64,000 bases of DNA, taken from the NCBI RefSeq assembly GCF_017163935.1, contig NZ_JABVZR010000001.1, positions 2,976,001 to 3,040,000 on the forward strand, in the 5' to 3' direction. The notes beneath the pieces are model-generated. The model worked only from the letters and a program-made list of their open reading frames with translations. It did no database searches and was not told where the DNA came from. This document shows positions 44,216 to 50,774 of this stretch, in pieces. The DNA comes from Novosphingobium terrae (GTDB lineage Bacteria > Pseudomonadota > Alphaproteobacteria > Sphingomonadales > Sphingomonadaceae). The translations under genes and the position numbers were made by a program. Numbering within the stretch: position 1 is the stretch's first letter; every line of letters begins with the position of its first letter.

Positions 44216-45144
44216 GTGCGCGTGTCATGGCCCAGTGTGGTCGCCCAGACCTTGCCGCCATCGTAATACTGGCACCACGCCACCGGGTGGAAATCACCAT
44301 GCCCGGGATGATGCCCCACCACGGAAGGATAGCGCGGGTGGACCAGATAGTCCGGCAGGATCGCCCCGGGCTCGCCCATTGTCGCGGCGATGCTTTTGGC
44401 GTCGCCCCCCACCTTGGGCGGCGTGGCCCATGACTTTTCGTCTGTCGTCGCCAGAAAGCGCACATGGGTGGGGAAGGGCACCAGATTGTACCACTCATCG
44501 CGATAATGGAACCGCTTGGGCAGCCCCTTGGTCGAGGCGTCCTTGTCGTCCACAATCACCACATCGCCCTCGCGCGCGGGCAGATGATCGTAGAAATTGG
44601 CGCCGCCCAGCATGCCCTCATAATAGGGCCAGGTGTAATTGGTGCCGAAGGCGTTGTGGATCGCCACGAACCCGCCGCCCGCGCGCATATATTGCCGCAG
44701 CGCCGTCTTGGCGGTGTCATCGAGGATCTCGCGCGAGGTCGAGAGGAAGATCACCGCATTGTAGCCATTGAGGCTGGCCATCTGCGTCACATCCTCGGTC
44801 CAGTCGACATCCCAGCCCTGCTCATGCGCCATGCGGATCATGCCCGCCTGCGCCACATTGTCAGGCCCCAGCGGCGGGTTGAGCCCGGCGGGCAGAACAT
44901 GGCCCAGATTGGCATGGCGCGAAGCACCGGTGCGCGAATAGATCAGGATGCGGTATTTGGTGGTCGGGGCGCGGGGCCAGTCGTGATAACATTTGGGATC
45001 GAGGCCGCGGCAGACGCCATAGTCCATCTCACCCAGATTGTCGTTGATGGGGCCGCCCGGATTGCCGGTCTGCGCCATGGCCTGACTCGTTAACGCACCC
45101 GCCAGCATGATGGCCAGCATGGCGCTGAATCTCGAACGGCTCAT
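44119..45144 (-). CDS. Exported ThuA-domain protein (second)
   Basis: A 341-residue protein with signal peptide (MLAIMLAGALTSQAMAQ) and a ThuA domain: YRILIYSRTGASRHANLGHV, YNAVIFLSTSREILDD, YMRAGGGFVAIHNAFGTNYT with the ThuA-typical GGGFVAIH, and the late WCQYYDGGKVWATTLGHDTR. ThuA proteins take part in keto-disaccharide breakdown. GGGAGAG precedes the start. It converges on DUF1080 with a 97-base overlap of coding ends. It differs in length and sequence from the ThuA protein at 761-1666. Confidence 0.88.
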   Translation of the reverse strand: MSRSRFSAMLAIMLAGALTSQAMAQTGNPGGPINDNLGEMDYGVCRGLDPKCYHDWPRAPTTKYRILIYSRTGASRHANLGHVLPAGLNPPLGPDNVAQAGMIRMAHEQGWDVDWTEDVTQMASLNGYNAVIFLSTSREILDDTAKTALRQYMRAGGGFVAIHNAFGTNYTWPYYEGMLGGANFYDHLPAREGDVVIVDDKDASTKGLPKRFHYRDEWYNLVPFPTHVRFLATTDEKSWATPPKVGGDAKSIAATMGEPGAILPDYLVHPRYPSVVGHHPGHGDFHPVAWCQYYDGGKVWATTLGHDTRTYQPHGMPGADEFQAMLIGGIKSVMGAAPFCQ

Positions 45145-45263
45145 GGCTCTCTCCCTGATGTTCTCCGGTGACGAACCGGATGGTCCAGATGTGCGATGCG
45201 CCTCTTCGGCGAGAAAATCCAGCCTTTCCAGCTGCGGGTCACGGGCACTAAGTGCCTGTTGTT

Positions 45264-45427
45264 AAAGGCAGGAATGCAATCGATCAGCATTGATCGCATT
45301 TTCCGCAAGTCCTGATCGGTTTTTCGCACTTGCGGCAAATCTGCTGCGGTGCAATAAAAGCCCTGCCTTTCAGGCATCCTCTCCCAAACTTTCTAAAGGG
45401 CCGGTCTTCGGATCGGCCCCTTTTTTT
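45264..45427 (+). ncRNA. Candidate structured small RNA ending in an intrinsic terminator
   Basis: A non-coding stretch rich in nested complementarity. AAAGGCAGG (45264-45272) pairs with CCTGCCTTT (45362-45370) as a closing helix. Inside, CCGCAAGT (45303-45310) pairs perfectly with ACTTGCGG (45328-45335), and AATGC..GATCA pairs with TGATCGCATT (45291-45300) with a bulge. CCTG-CCTTT-CAGG (45362-45374) is an alternative local hairpin that competes with the closing helix. A pyrimidine run TCCTCTCCC (45377-45385) precedes a terminator. No gene reads into this terminator on the + strand. The 5' end is uncertain. It could instead be a leader or untranslated fossil. Confidence 0.45.
45395..45427 (+). 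terminator. Strong intrinsic terminator with TTCG tetraloop
   Basis: GGGCCGGTC and GATCGGCCC pair (one G-T pair) around TTCG, followed by seven T. The strand is +, and the nearest upstream gene is on the - strand, which points to an independent short transcript. Confidence 0.8.
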
Positions 45428-45519
45428 GCCCTTCTCAAACCCGTTGGACAAAGCCGGGCGTCATGATACGCTCCGAGTCGCTGTCGAATGGGCGGCAGCA
45501 TGGGACCCGGGGGGGACCT

Positions 45520-45672
45520 ATGACAAGAATGCACCATAATGTGCCTGCGTCGCGACCTGTAACGCGCAAAATGCCGACTCCACAAACCTGCTCTGACCGG
45601 GCAGCCATCTGTATGGCTGTGCCCGCCTTTACGCTGCTGCTGCTGTGTTTCTGGTGGCTGCATATCCTCTAG
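45520..45672 (+). CDS. Possible small membrane protein (50 residues)
   Basis: A short open frame with a basic N-terminus and one hydrophobic C-terminal segment (ICMAVPAFTLLLLCFWWLHI), a layout typical of small tail-anchored membrane proteins. GGGGGGACCT precedes the ATG. There is no recognised family and no coding neighbour in register, so this may be chance. The remaining bases to 45829 hold nothing I can identify. Confidence 0.3.
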   Translation: MTRMHHNVPASRPVTRKMPTPQTCSDRAAICMAVPAFTLLLLCFWWLHIL

Positions 45673-45829
45673 GCGGAGCATAAGGCCCAGCGCGGCAAGG
45701 CCGATCGGCTTTGGCGCGCGAAGCTCTGCCTGATAACCGGCCTGCGTTCGGCAGCTTTTAGCGGTGTGGCAATCATCCCCACACCGTCTATAGGGACGCC
45801 AGCGCAATTCCGGCATTTCAGGCAGACCT

Positions 45830-46171
45830 ATGGCCCGCAAACATTCCAAACGTGATCCCTATGGCGACCTCGACCGCGAGGATGAGGAACAGGCGCCGCC
45901 GCCGGTGCCCTGCTGGCTCTGCGGGCGGCCCACAGGCCAGACGATCGTCTGGCATCACCCCATCCCGAAGAGCCGGGGCGGGCGCGACGTGGTGCCGATG
46001 CACCCGATCTGCCAGCAGACGCTGATCGCCAATTTCACCAATTCCGAACTGCAGCGCCACGGCATGGATGTGGAAGGCCTGCTGGCCAATCCGGCTGTGC
46101 GCAAATTCGTGGACTGGGTGGCCAACAAGGACCCGGATTTCACGGCGCCTCTGGCCAAGAAGCAGCGCTGA
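45830..46171 (+). CDS. HNH-domain protein
   Basis: A 113-residue cytoplasmic protein with an HNH-nuclease-like zinc ribbon: VPCWLCGRPTGQ, then VWHHPIPKSRGGRDVVPMHP and ICQQTL, giving the Cys-x2-Cys and the His-His core, with the last HPIC in place of the usual HxxC. A charged N-terminus (RKHSKRDPYGDLDREDEEQ) precedes it. Stand-alone small HNH proteins of this type are common in sphingomonads; whether they cut DNA is not known to me. A hairpin follows at 46182-46213. Confidence 0.75.
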   Translation: MARKHSKRDPYGDLDREDEEQAPPPVPCWLCGRPTGQTIVWHHPIPKSRGGRDVVPMHPICQQTLIANFTNSELQRHGMDVEGLLANPAVRKFVDWVANKDPDFTAPLAKKQR

Positions 46172-46181
46172 TCGCAGCTCA

Positions 46182-46213
46182 GGAGAGGCCGCTGCTCTGG
46201 CCGCAGCCTCTCC
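46182..46213 (+). terminator. Hairpin after HNH gene
   Basis: GGAGAGGC and GCCTCTCC pair around a 16-base loop, ten bases after the HNH stop. There is no T-tract, so it is a weak terminator call. Confidence 0.4.
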
Positions 46214-46313
46214 CTGCCCGCTGAGTCACACGGAACCGACAGCAAAAATCCCTTTGCAGACGAGCGGGACTGAAATAGCTCTACCCCATAACAAAAGGGA
46301 GAGCCGTTCCGCC

Positions 46314-46832
46314 ATGACCAACCGCCGCGATTTTCTGGCCAGCGGAGCGCTGCTGTCCCTGACCATGAGCGACAGAGCTCTGGCAGCCCCTGCCTCTACC
46401 GATGATGGCACACCCCATCTGGACCTCGCGATGGAGATCATCGTCGACATCGGCGAGACCGAGGATATGGGCGAAGGCCCGCTGGGCCACCGCCGCATCG
46501 TGCCCATTCTGGGTGGCAGCTTTTCCGGCCCCCGCTTGCGCGGCAAGGTACGCCCCGGCGGCGCCGACCGCCAGCTGATCCGCAGCGACGGCATGCACCA
46601 GTTGAGCGCGCTCTACGAGCTGGAGACCGATGATGGCGCGGTCATCACCGTGCTGAACAAGGTGATGGTCGAAACGCTGCCCGATGGCGCGCGCTATGCC
46701 GTCTCCGCCCCGGAACTCACCGCTCCCAAGGGCCCGCATGACTGGCTGAACCACGCTGTTTTCGTGGGCACGCTGACCAGCCTGAAACCGGCGCGGCAGG
46801 CCGTCAAGATCCGCTTCTTCCGCGTGTCGTGA
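46314..46832 (+). CDS. DUF3237-family protein with Tat-like leader
   Basis: A 172-residue protein with a twin-arginine-like leader (TNRRDFLASGALLSLTMSDR) and a DUF3237 beta-barrel: LAMEIIVDIGETEDMG, RRIVPILGGSFSGPRLRGKV, GGADRQLIRSDG and a closing LNHAVFVGTLTSL. The function of the family is unknown; members sit near lyases and sugar genes. Start 46314 has AAAGGGAGAG upstream. The reading frame is open before it but without homologous content. Confidence 0.75.
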   Translation: MTNRRDFLASGALLSLTMSDRALAAPASTDDGTPHLDLAMEIIVDIGETEDMGEGPLGHRRIVPILGGSFSGPRLRGKVRPGGADRQLIRSDGMHQLSALYELETDDGAVITVLNKVMVETLPDGARYAVSAPELTAPKGPHDWLNHAVFVGTLTSLKPARQAVKIRFFRVS

Positions 46833-46882
46833 GAACCTGCCGGGAACGTCTTGCGCGAATCGCGGATAAGCATTGGAAAACA

Positions 46883-46959
46883 TGGTGCGCCCGACTGGAT
46901 TCGAACCAGTGGCCCCAAGCTTAGAAGGCTCGTGCTCTATCCAACTGAGCTACGGGCGC
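46883..46959 (-). tRNA. tRNA-Arg, anticodon TCT
   Basis: On the minus strand the 77-base gene starts GCGCCCGTAGCTCAG and ends in CGGGCGC-A-CCA. The acceptor arm is seven perfect pairs, the T-arm reads CTGGTTCGAATCCAG, and the anticodon loop CTTCTAA holds TCT, reading AGA codons. The CCA end is encoded. Confidence 0.95.
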
Positions 46960-47085
46960 ACACCATGGCTGCCAAGCGAAGCGCCCGGCAAGCCCTCCCA
47001 TAGCCATGTCTTGCCCCCCGCGCAAAGGTGGTTACTGTGCTTTTTCACCCGTCATCACATTCCTTACCCCCCACCGGAGCCCCGC

Positions 47086-47829
47086 ATGACCGACCAGACC
47101 CACCTCCGCACCGTCGAGGCAAGCGATCTGGCCCAGAAACCCATGCGCTATTTCGACTTCGTCATGGCTGCTTTCGTGGCGATCCTGCTGCTCTCCAACG
47201 TGCTGGGCGCGGGCAAGGTGGCCAAAGTCGATCTGCCCGTCATCGGCGATTGGCCCTTTGGCGCGGGCATCCTGTTCTTCCCGCTGGGCTATCTGATCGG
47301 CGATATCCTCACCGAGGTCTACGGCTACGCCCGCGCCCGCCGCTGCGTGTGGGTGGGCTTTGTGGCGCTGCTGTTCATGGCATTTATGTCGTGGGTGGTC
47401 GTCACCCTGCCCCCCGCCCCCGACTGGACCGGCCAAAGCGCCTATGACGCGGTTTTCGGCCAGGTGCCGCGCATCGTCATCGCCAGCGTCTGCGCCTTCT
47501 GGTTCGGGGAATTTGCCAACAGCTTCGTCCTCGCCCGCATGAAGGTGTGGACCAAGGGCGAGAAGCTGTGGACACGCACCATCGGCTCGACAGTGGTGGG
47601 CCAGGCGGTGGACAGCATTGTGTTCTACCCGCTGGCGTTTCTGGGCGCCTCGGGCTGGACGCCCGCGCTGGTGGTGAAGGTGCTGGTAACCAACTGGGCG
47701 CTGAAAGTGAGCTGGGAGGTCATCCTGACGCCCGTCACCTATATGGTCGTCGGCTTCCTGAAGCGCGCGGAGGGCGTGGAGGTGTTCGATACGCACACCA
47801 ATTTCACGCCGTTCAGCGCGAAGGTTTAA
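47086..47829 (+). CDS. Queuosine precursor transporter (YhhQ/QPTR family)
   Basis: A 247-residue inner-membrane protein of the DUF165 / YhhQ family, which imports preQ0 or preQ1 for queuosine tRNA modification. About six membrane segments are visible; family motifs include FPLGYLIGDILTEVYGYARA and the later STVVGQAVDSIVFYPLAFLG. Start 47086 has CGGAG seven bases upstream; the open frame upstream runs through the tRNA gene and is spurious. It is followed by two repeat copies. Confidence 0.92.
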   Translation: MTDQTHLRTVEASDLAQKPMRYFDFVMAAFVAILLLSNVLGAGKVAKVDLPVIGDWPFGAGILFFPLGYLIGDILTEVYGYARARRCVWVGFVALLFMAFMSWVVVTLPPAPDWTGQSAYDAVFGQVPRIVIASVCAFWFGEFANSFVLARMKVWTKGEKLWTRTIGSTVVGQAVDSIVFYPLAFLGASGWTPALVVKVLVTNWALKVSWEVILTPVTYMVVGFLKRAEGVEVFDTHTNFTPFSAKV

Positions 47830-47837
47830 GGGAATAA

Positions 47838-47871
47838 GCAGGGGGTGTTACACCCCCTGCACCCCCATGAC
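47838..47871 (-). repeat. Dispersed palindromic repeat, copy 3 (divergent, reverse orientation)
   Basis: GCAGGGGGTGTTACACCCCCTGC in two arms, then ACCCCCATGACGTCTCCC. Read on the minus strand it shares GGGAGACGTCATG with copy 2 but has GTGCAG in place of GCGCGAG. It lies eight bases after the transporter stop. Confidence 0.7.
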
Positions 47872-47960
47872 GTCTCCCGACGATAGGATGGGAAAAGCCG
47901 AAGCCTGGCGCCCAACCTCTCCGCCCCGCAGGGAGTGACTGCCTGCGGCGCTGCGACATT

Positions 47961-47984
47961 GCGCCAAGGCCGAACCCTTGGCGC
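47961..47984. repeat. Hairpin between repeat copies 3 and 4
   Basis: GCGCCAAGG and CCTTGGCGC are perfect arms around CCGAAC. It lies between two inverted repeat copies in a 220-base gap without a gene. Confidence 0.5.
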
Positions 47985-47995
47985 CACGCCGACAA

Positions 47996-48027
47996 GTCAT
48001 GGGAGCGCGAGGGGGTAACCCCCTCGC
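47996..48027 (+). repeat. Dispersed palindromic repeat, copy 4 (forward orientation)
   Basis: GTCATGGGAGC then GCGAGGGGGTA-ACCCCCTCGC, followed by ATTTCCCC. It lies 24 bases before the 3' end of the convergent PspC gene and is inverted relative to copy 3. Confidence 0.85.
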
Positions 48028-48050
48028 ATTTCCCCTTTCCCTGAAAACCT

Positions 48051-48242
48051 TCAATCCGCGATCAAAGCCGCCACCAGATAGATCAGCACCGGCGCGCCGA
48101 CGCCCAGCAGGGTGGCCAGGACGAAGACGATCCGCACCAGCGTCACATCGAGATCGAAATACTCGGAGAGGCCCGAGCAAACGCCGAGCAGCTTGCGGTT
48201 GGAACGGCTGAGAGCGAAAGACTTGCGCTGCGGAAGAGCCAT
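48051..48242 (-). CDS. PspC-domain protein
   Basis: A 63-residue membrane protein consisting of a PspC domain: SRSNRKLLGVCSGLSEYFDL followed by DVTLVRIVFVLATLLGVGAP and a final LIYLVAAL helix. Stand-alone PspC proteins belong to the phage-shock envelope stress response. The start at 48242 (MALPQRKSF) is the first that gives the family N-terminus. It is divergent from recF. Confidence 0.85.
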   Translation of the reverse strand: MALPQRKSFALSRSNRKLLGVCSGLSEYFDLDVTLVRIVFVLATLLGVGAPVLIYLVAALIAD

Positions 48243-48439
48243 GATGATACCCCTTGAGATTGTCTGGAGCCCGGCGAAGCATGTCCGCCCGGCGATACAG
48301 CCAGCATCGCAACACCCATGCCAAATGCTGAAAACCGCGCAAATTGGCGCCCTCGCCCTCAGCTCCGGTGCAAATTCCCCCAAGGTTTGGCGAAAATTCC
48401 ACCATGGCGCCCGCTCGCCAACCCCGTTACAGCCCGCCC

Positions 48440-49528
48440 ATGCTTGACCGCATCCGCCTCGCCTGGTTCCGCAACCACCGCAACACCGCGCTCAGCGGCG
48501 CGCGGGCGTTCAACCTGCTGCTGGGCGAGAATGGCGCGGGCAAGACCAACATTCTCGAAGCGATCAGCCTCTTCGCGCCGGGCCGGGGCCTGCGCCGGGC
48601 CGCTCTGCCCGAGATGGCAGGGCAAGGCGGGGATGGCTCCTTCGCGGTGGCGGCCGATCTGGTGCTACCGGGCGGCGAGCCCCTGCGCATCGGCACCGGC
48701 ACCAGCCCCGACAAGCCGGGCCGCCGCATCCTGCGCGTCAATGGCGCGGATACGCCCGCCGTCGCGCTGGGCGAGCACCTCTCGATCTTCTGGCTGACCC
48801 CGGCGATGGACCGCCTCTTCACCGACAGCCCCTCGGCCCGCCGCCGTTTCCTTGATCGCATGGTGCTGGCGGTGGAACCGGCGCATGCCCGCGCCTCCTC
48901 GCACCTTGAGCGCGCGCTGACCGAGCGCAACCGCCTGCTCGCCCTGCCTGCGACGCCCGACCGCCAGTGGCTCGATGCCATTGAGGCGCAGCTGGCCGAG
49001 GCGGGCGCCGCCGTCGCGCAGGCCCGTGCCCGGCTGATCGAGCGCCTCAACGACATCCTCGCCCGCCTGCCCGATGCGCCCTTCGCCCGCCCCATCCTGA
49101 CGCACGCCCCGGGCGGCCCCCTGCAGCGTGACGATCTGGCCGCAGCGCTGGCCGCCTCCCGCCCGCGCGACCGCGCCGCCGGGCGCACGCTGACCGGCCC
49201 TCACCGTGACGACATGCTGGTGACCATGGCCGCCAAGAACCAGCCCGCCGCCGACTGCTCCACGGGTGAGCAGAAGGCCATGCTGATCGCCATCACCTTG
49301 GCCCATTGCGAATTGTCCGGCGCGGCGGTGTCCGGCCTGCCGCGCCTGCTGCTGCTGGATGAGGTGGCGGCGCATCTCGATCCCGTCAGGCGCGGCGCCC
49401 TGTTCGAGCGCCTGGCCGCCAATGGCGCGCAAGTCTGGATGACGGGCACCGAGCCGGAGCCGTTCGAGGGGCTGAAAGAGGCCTCCGTGTGGCGGATCGC
49501 TGAAGGGGGCCTTCAAGCGGAGGAATAA
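48440..49528 (+). CDS. recF: DNA replication/repair protein RecF
   Basis: A 362-residue SMC-like ATPase that loads recombination proteins at gapped DNA. LDRIRLAWFRNHRNTAL opens the domain, Walker A is LLLGENGAGKTNILEAIS, ABC-like signature is CSTGEQKAMLIAITLA, and Walker B is LLLLDEVAAHLD. Start 48440 matches the family N-terminus; upstream in-frame starts add unrelated residues. It stands alone and is not next to dnaA-dnaN, as is common in alphaproteobacteria. Confidence 0.93.
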   Translation: MLDRIRLAWFRNHRNTALSGARAFNLLLGENGAGKTNILEAISLFAPGRGLRRAALPEMAGQGGDGSFAVAADLVLPGGEPLRIGTGTSPDKPGRRILRVNGADTPAVALGEHLSIFWLTPAMDRLFTDSPSARRRFLDRMVLAVEPAHARASSHLERALTERNRLLALPATPDRQWLDAIEAQLAEAGAAVAQARARLIERLNDILARLPDAPFARPILTHAPGGPLQRDDLAAALAASRPRDRAAGRTLTGPHRDDMLVTMAAKNQPAADCSTGEQKAMLIAITLAHCELSGAAVSGLPRLLLLDEVAAHLDPVRRGALFERLAANGAQVWMTGTEPEPFEGLKEASVWRIAEGGLQAEE

Positions 49529-49576
49529 TAAGGTGCGGGGTGGGGTCTGCCGGTCGCTTGCCTCAAGAGACATTCT

Positions 49577-49588
49577 CCTCGCGCTCCC
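49577..49588 (-). repeat. Possible decayed half-copy of the dispersed repeat
   Basis: CCTCGCGCTCCC matches the right arm and flank of the reverse-orientation repeat but lacks the left arm and CATGAC. It lies 136 bases before the second two-gene cassette. A 12-base match may be chance. Confidence 0.3.
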
Positions 49589-49723
49589 GGAAAGTTTTCT
49601 GGCGATGGGGCGCCTTCTTCACAGGGCAATGATAAGGCTGGATTAGTTCACATGCCCTGTATAGTATGGCGCCGAATTGGGGAGAGCGTAACACATCGGG
49701 GGATGAAACTGGAAAGGCACCTT

Positions 49724-50194
49724 ATGTATAAGGCCAGCGTATTTCGAACGAATGTTATTGATATCGCCCTGCATACAATCGGTCTCTACAGCGTTGCGGC
49801 ATCGGATTTGCTGCTCGGCACGGCGGTGCAGGAGAGCGGCGGATTTCGCTGGAATCGGCAGCTCGGCAATGGTCCGGCCCGGGGCTATTTCCAGATGGAG
49901 GTGGCGACCCACAATGATATCTGGACCAACTATCTGAAATATAGGCATGCCTTGGGCGATCTGGTCAAAAAGACCTTGAAGCCGGGCGAAAGCCCGACCG
50001 CCGAGACGCTGGTGACCAATGAGTATTATGCGGCTGCCATGGCCCGCGTGCGATACAAGCGCGCGCCCGCGCCACTGCCGCCGGCCGGCAATGTTCAGGC
50101 TTTGGCCGATTACTGGAAGCAATATTACAATACAGCGGGTGGTCGCGGAAACTCGCAGGAATTTGTTGCGAATTGGGCGAGGTATGTCCAATGA
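49724..50194 (+). CDS. Lysozyme/transglycosylase-like protein without signal peptide (effector-like)
   Basis: A 156-residue single-domain protein. ASDLLLGTAVQESGGFRWNR followed by GPARGYFQMEVATHNDIWTN resembles phage-type muramidase/lytic transglycosylase proteins, with E37 in the QES motif as the candidate catalytic glutamate and the Q-M-E of YFQMEVAT as the usual second block. It has no signal peptide. Its TGA overlaps the next ATG, and the next gene encodes a small exported protein, the same plan as 25971-26815. Start 49724 has GGAAAGG six bases upstream; ATG 49703 is possible. Either a murein-degrading antibacterial effector or a prophage remnant; no phage genes adjoin it. Confidence 0.65.
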   Translation: MYKASVFRTNVIDIALHTIGLYSVAASDLLLGTAVQESGGFRWNRQLGNGPARGYFQMEVATHNDIWTNYLKYRHALGDLVKKTLKPGESPTAETLVTNEYYAAAMARVRYKRAPAPLPPAGNVQALADYWKQYYNTAGGRGNSQEFVANWARYVQ

Positions 50195-50667
50195 GCAAGG
50201 CTCTGGCACGGGGGAAAACCCCTTTTTGGGGCATGGCTCTGATGTCGGCCATGCCTTTCCTGATGGCGCAGCCGGCCTATGCGGCGGGCAAGCTTCTGGT
50301 GCAGTTGCATGTCACAAAAGCGGATCTGGTGCCGAAAAAGCCGGGAAGCCATTACATCAACGGCTTCGTCGATGGCGGGCAATTCGAGATTCTGCTCAGG
50401 CCCTCATCCGTGCCCGTGCAGGCACCGATGTGCCACGGGTCAATCATTGCGCGCATGCCGTGGAGCAATCCGAGGCAACCGGGCACCGGCCCTGCCATCG
50501 CCGCGAAAAAGCAGCTGTTTGACAAGTTCGAAGCCTTGCAGGCTGGGCGTATCACATCCGTGGATGTGACGGTCGATGCGGCGCCTTATGGCAAGCAGGT
50601 TTCCGCCTCACCGAGGGTCATCAGGCTGAGCGAATGCAACGTCTTCTTCCTACAGCCAAGCCCGTAA
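50191..50667 (+). CDS. Small exported protein paired with lysozyme-like gene (immunity-like)
   Basis: A 158-residue protein with a signal peptide (WGMALMSAMPFLMAQPAYAA) and a mature part of about 125 residues of no family I recognise. Two cysteines (APMCHGSI and LSECNVFF) could form a disulfide, as in the partner of the NlpC/P60 protein, though the sequences look unrelated. It overlaps the upstream gene by four bases (ATGA), implying coupled translation. A periplasmic inhibitor of the lysozyme-like protein is the simplest reading. A repeat copy follows 52 bases later. Confidence 0.6.
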   Translation: MSKALARGKTPFWGMALMSAMPFLMAQPAYAAGKLLVQLHVTKADLVPKKPGSHYINGFVDGGQFEILLRPSSVPVQAPMCHGSIIARMPWSNPRQPGTGPAIAAKKQLFDKFEALQAGRITSVDVTVDAAPYGKQVSASPRVIRLSECNVFFLQPSP

Positions 50668-50719
50668 AGACTGCGATGCCATCATGCGCGCGCCATTCAG
50701 GCAGAGCGCAAGGCTGACA

Positions 50720-50749
50720 GTCATGGGAGCGCGAGGGGGTAACCCCCTC
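50720..50749 (+). repeat. Dispersed palindromic repeat, copy 5 (forward orientation)
   Basis: GTCATGGGAGC then GCGAGGGGGTA-ACCCCCTC; the last GC of the right arm is replaced by CTTCC. It lies between the immunity-like gene and the convergent manA gene. Confidence 0.85.
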
Positions 50750-50774
50750 CTTCCTTCTTCAAGCTTTACGGAAC

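Noticed and set aside
45330-45539. 69-codon frame across the terminator at 45395-45427
   Set aside because: It crosses a strong hairpin and T-run, has no ribosome site and no recognisable content; a structured RNA explains the region better.
46873-47085. N-terminal extension of the queuosine transporter (MENMVRPTGFEPVAP...)
   Set aside because: This is the translation of the tRNA-Arg gene, a well-known annotation artefact. The family N-terminus is at 47086.
49724-50667. Reading the lysozyme-like pair as part of an intact prophage
   Set aside because: Flanked by recF and manA with no integrase, capsid, tail or holin genes. A small remnant is still possible.
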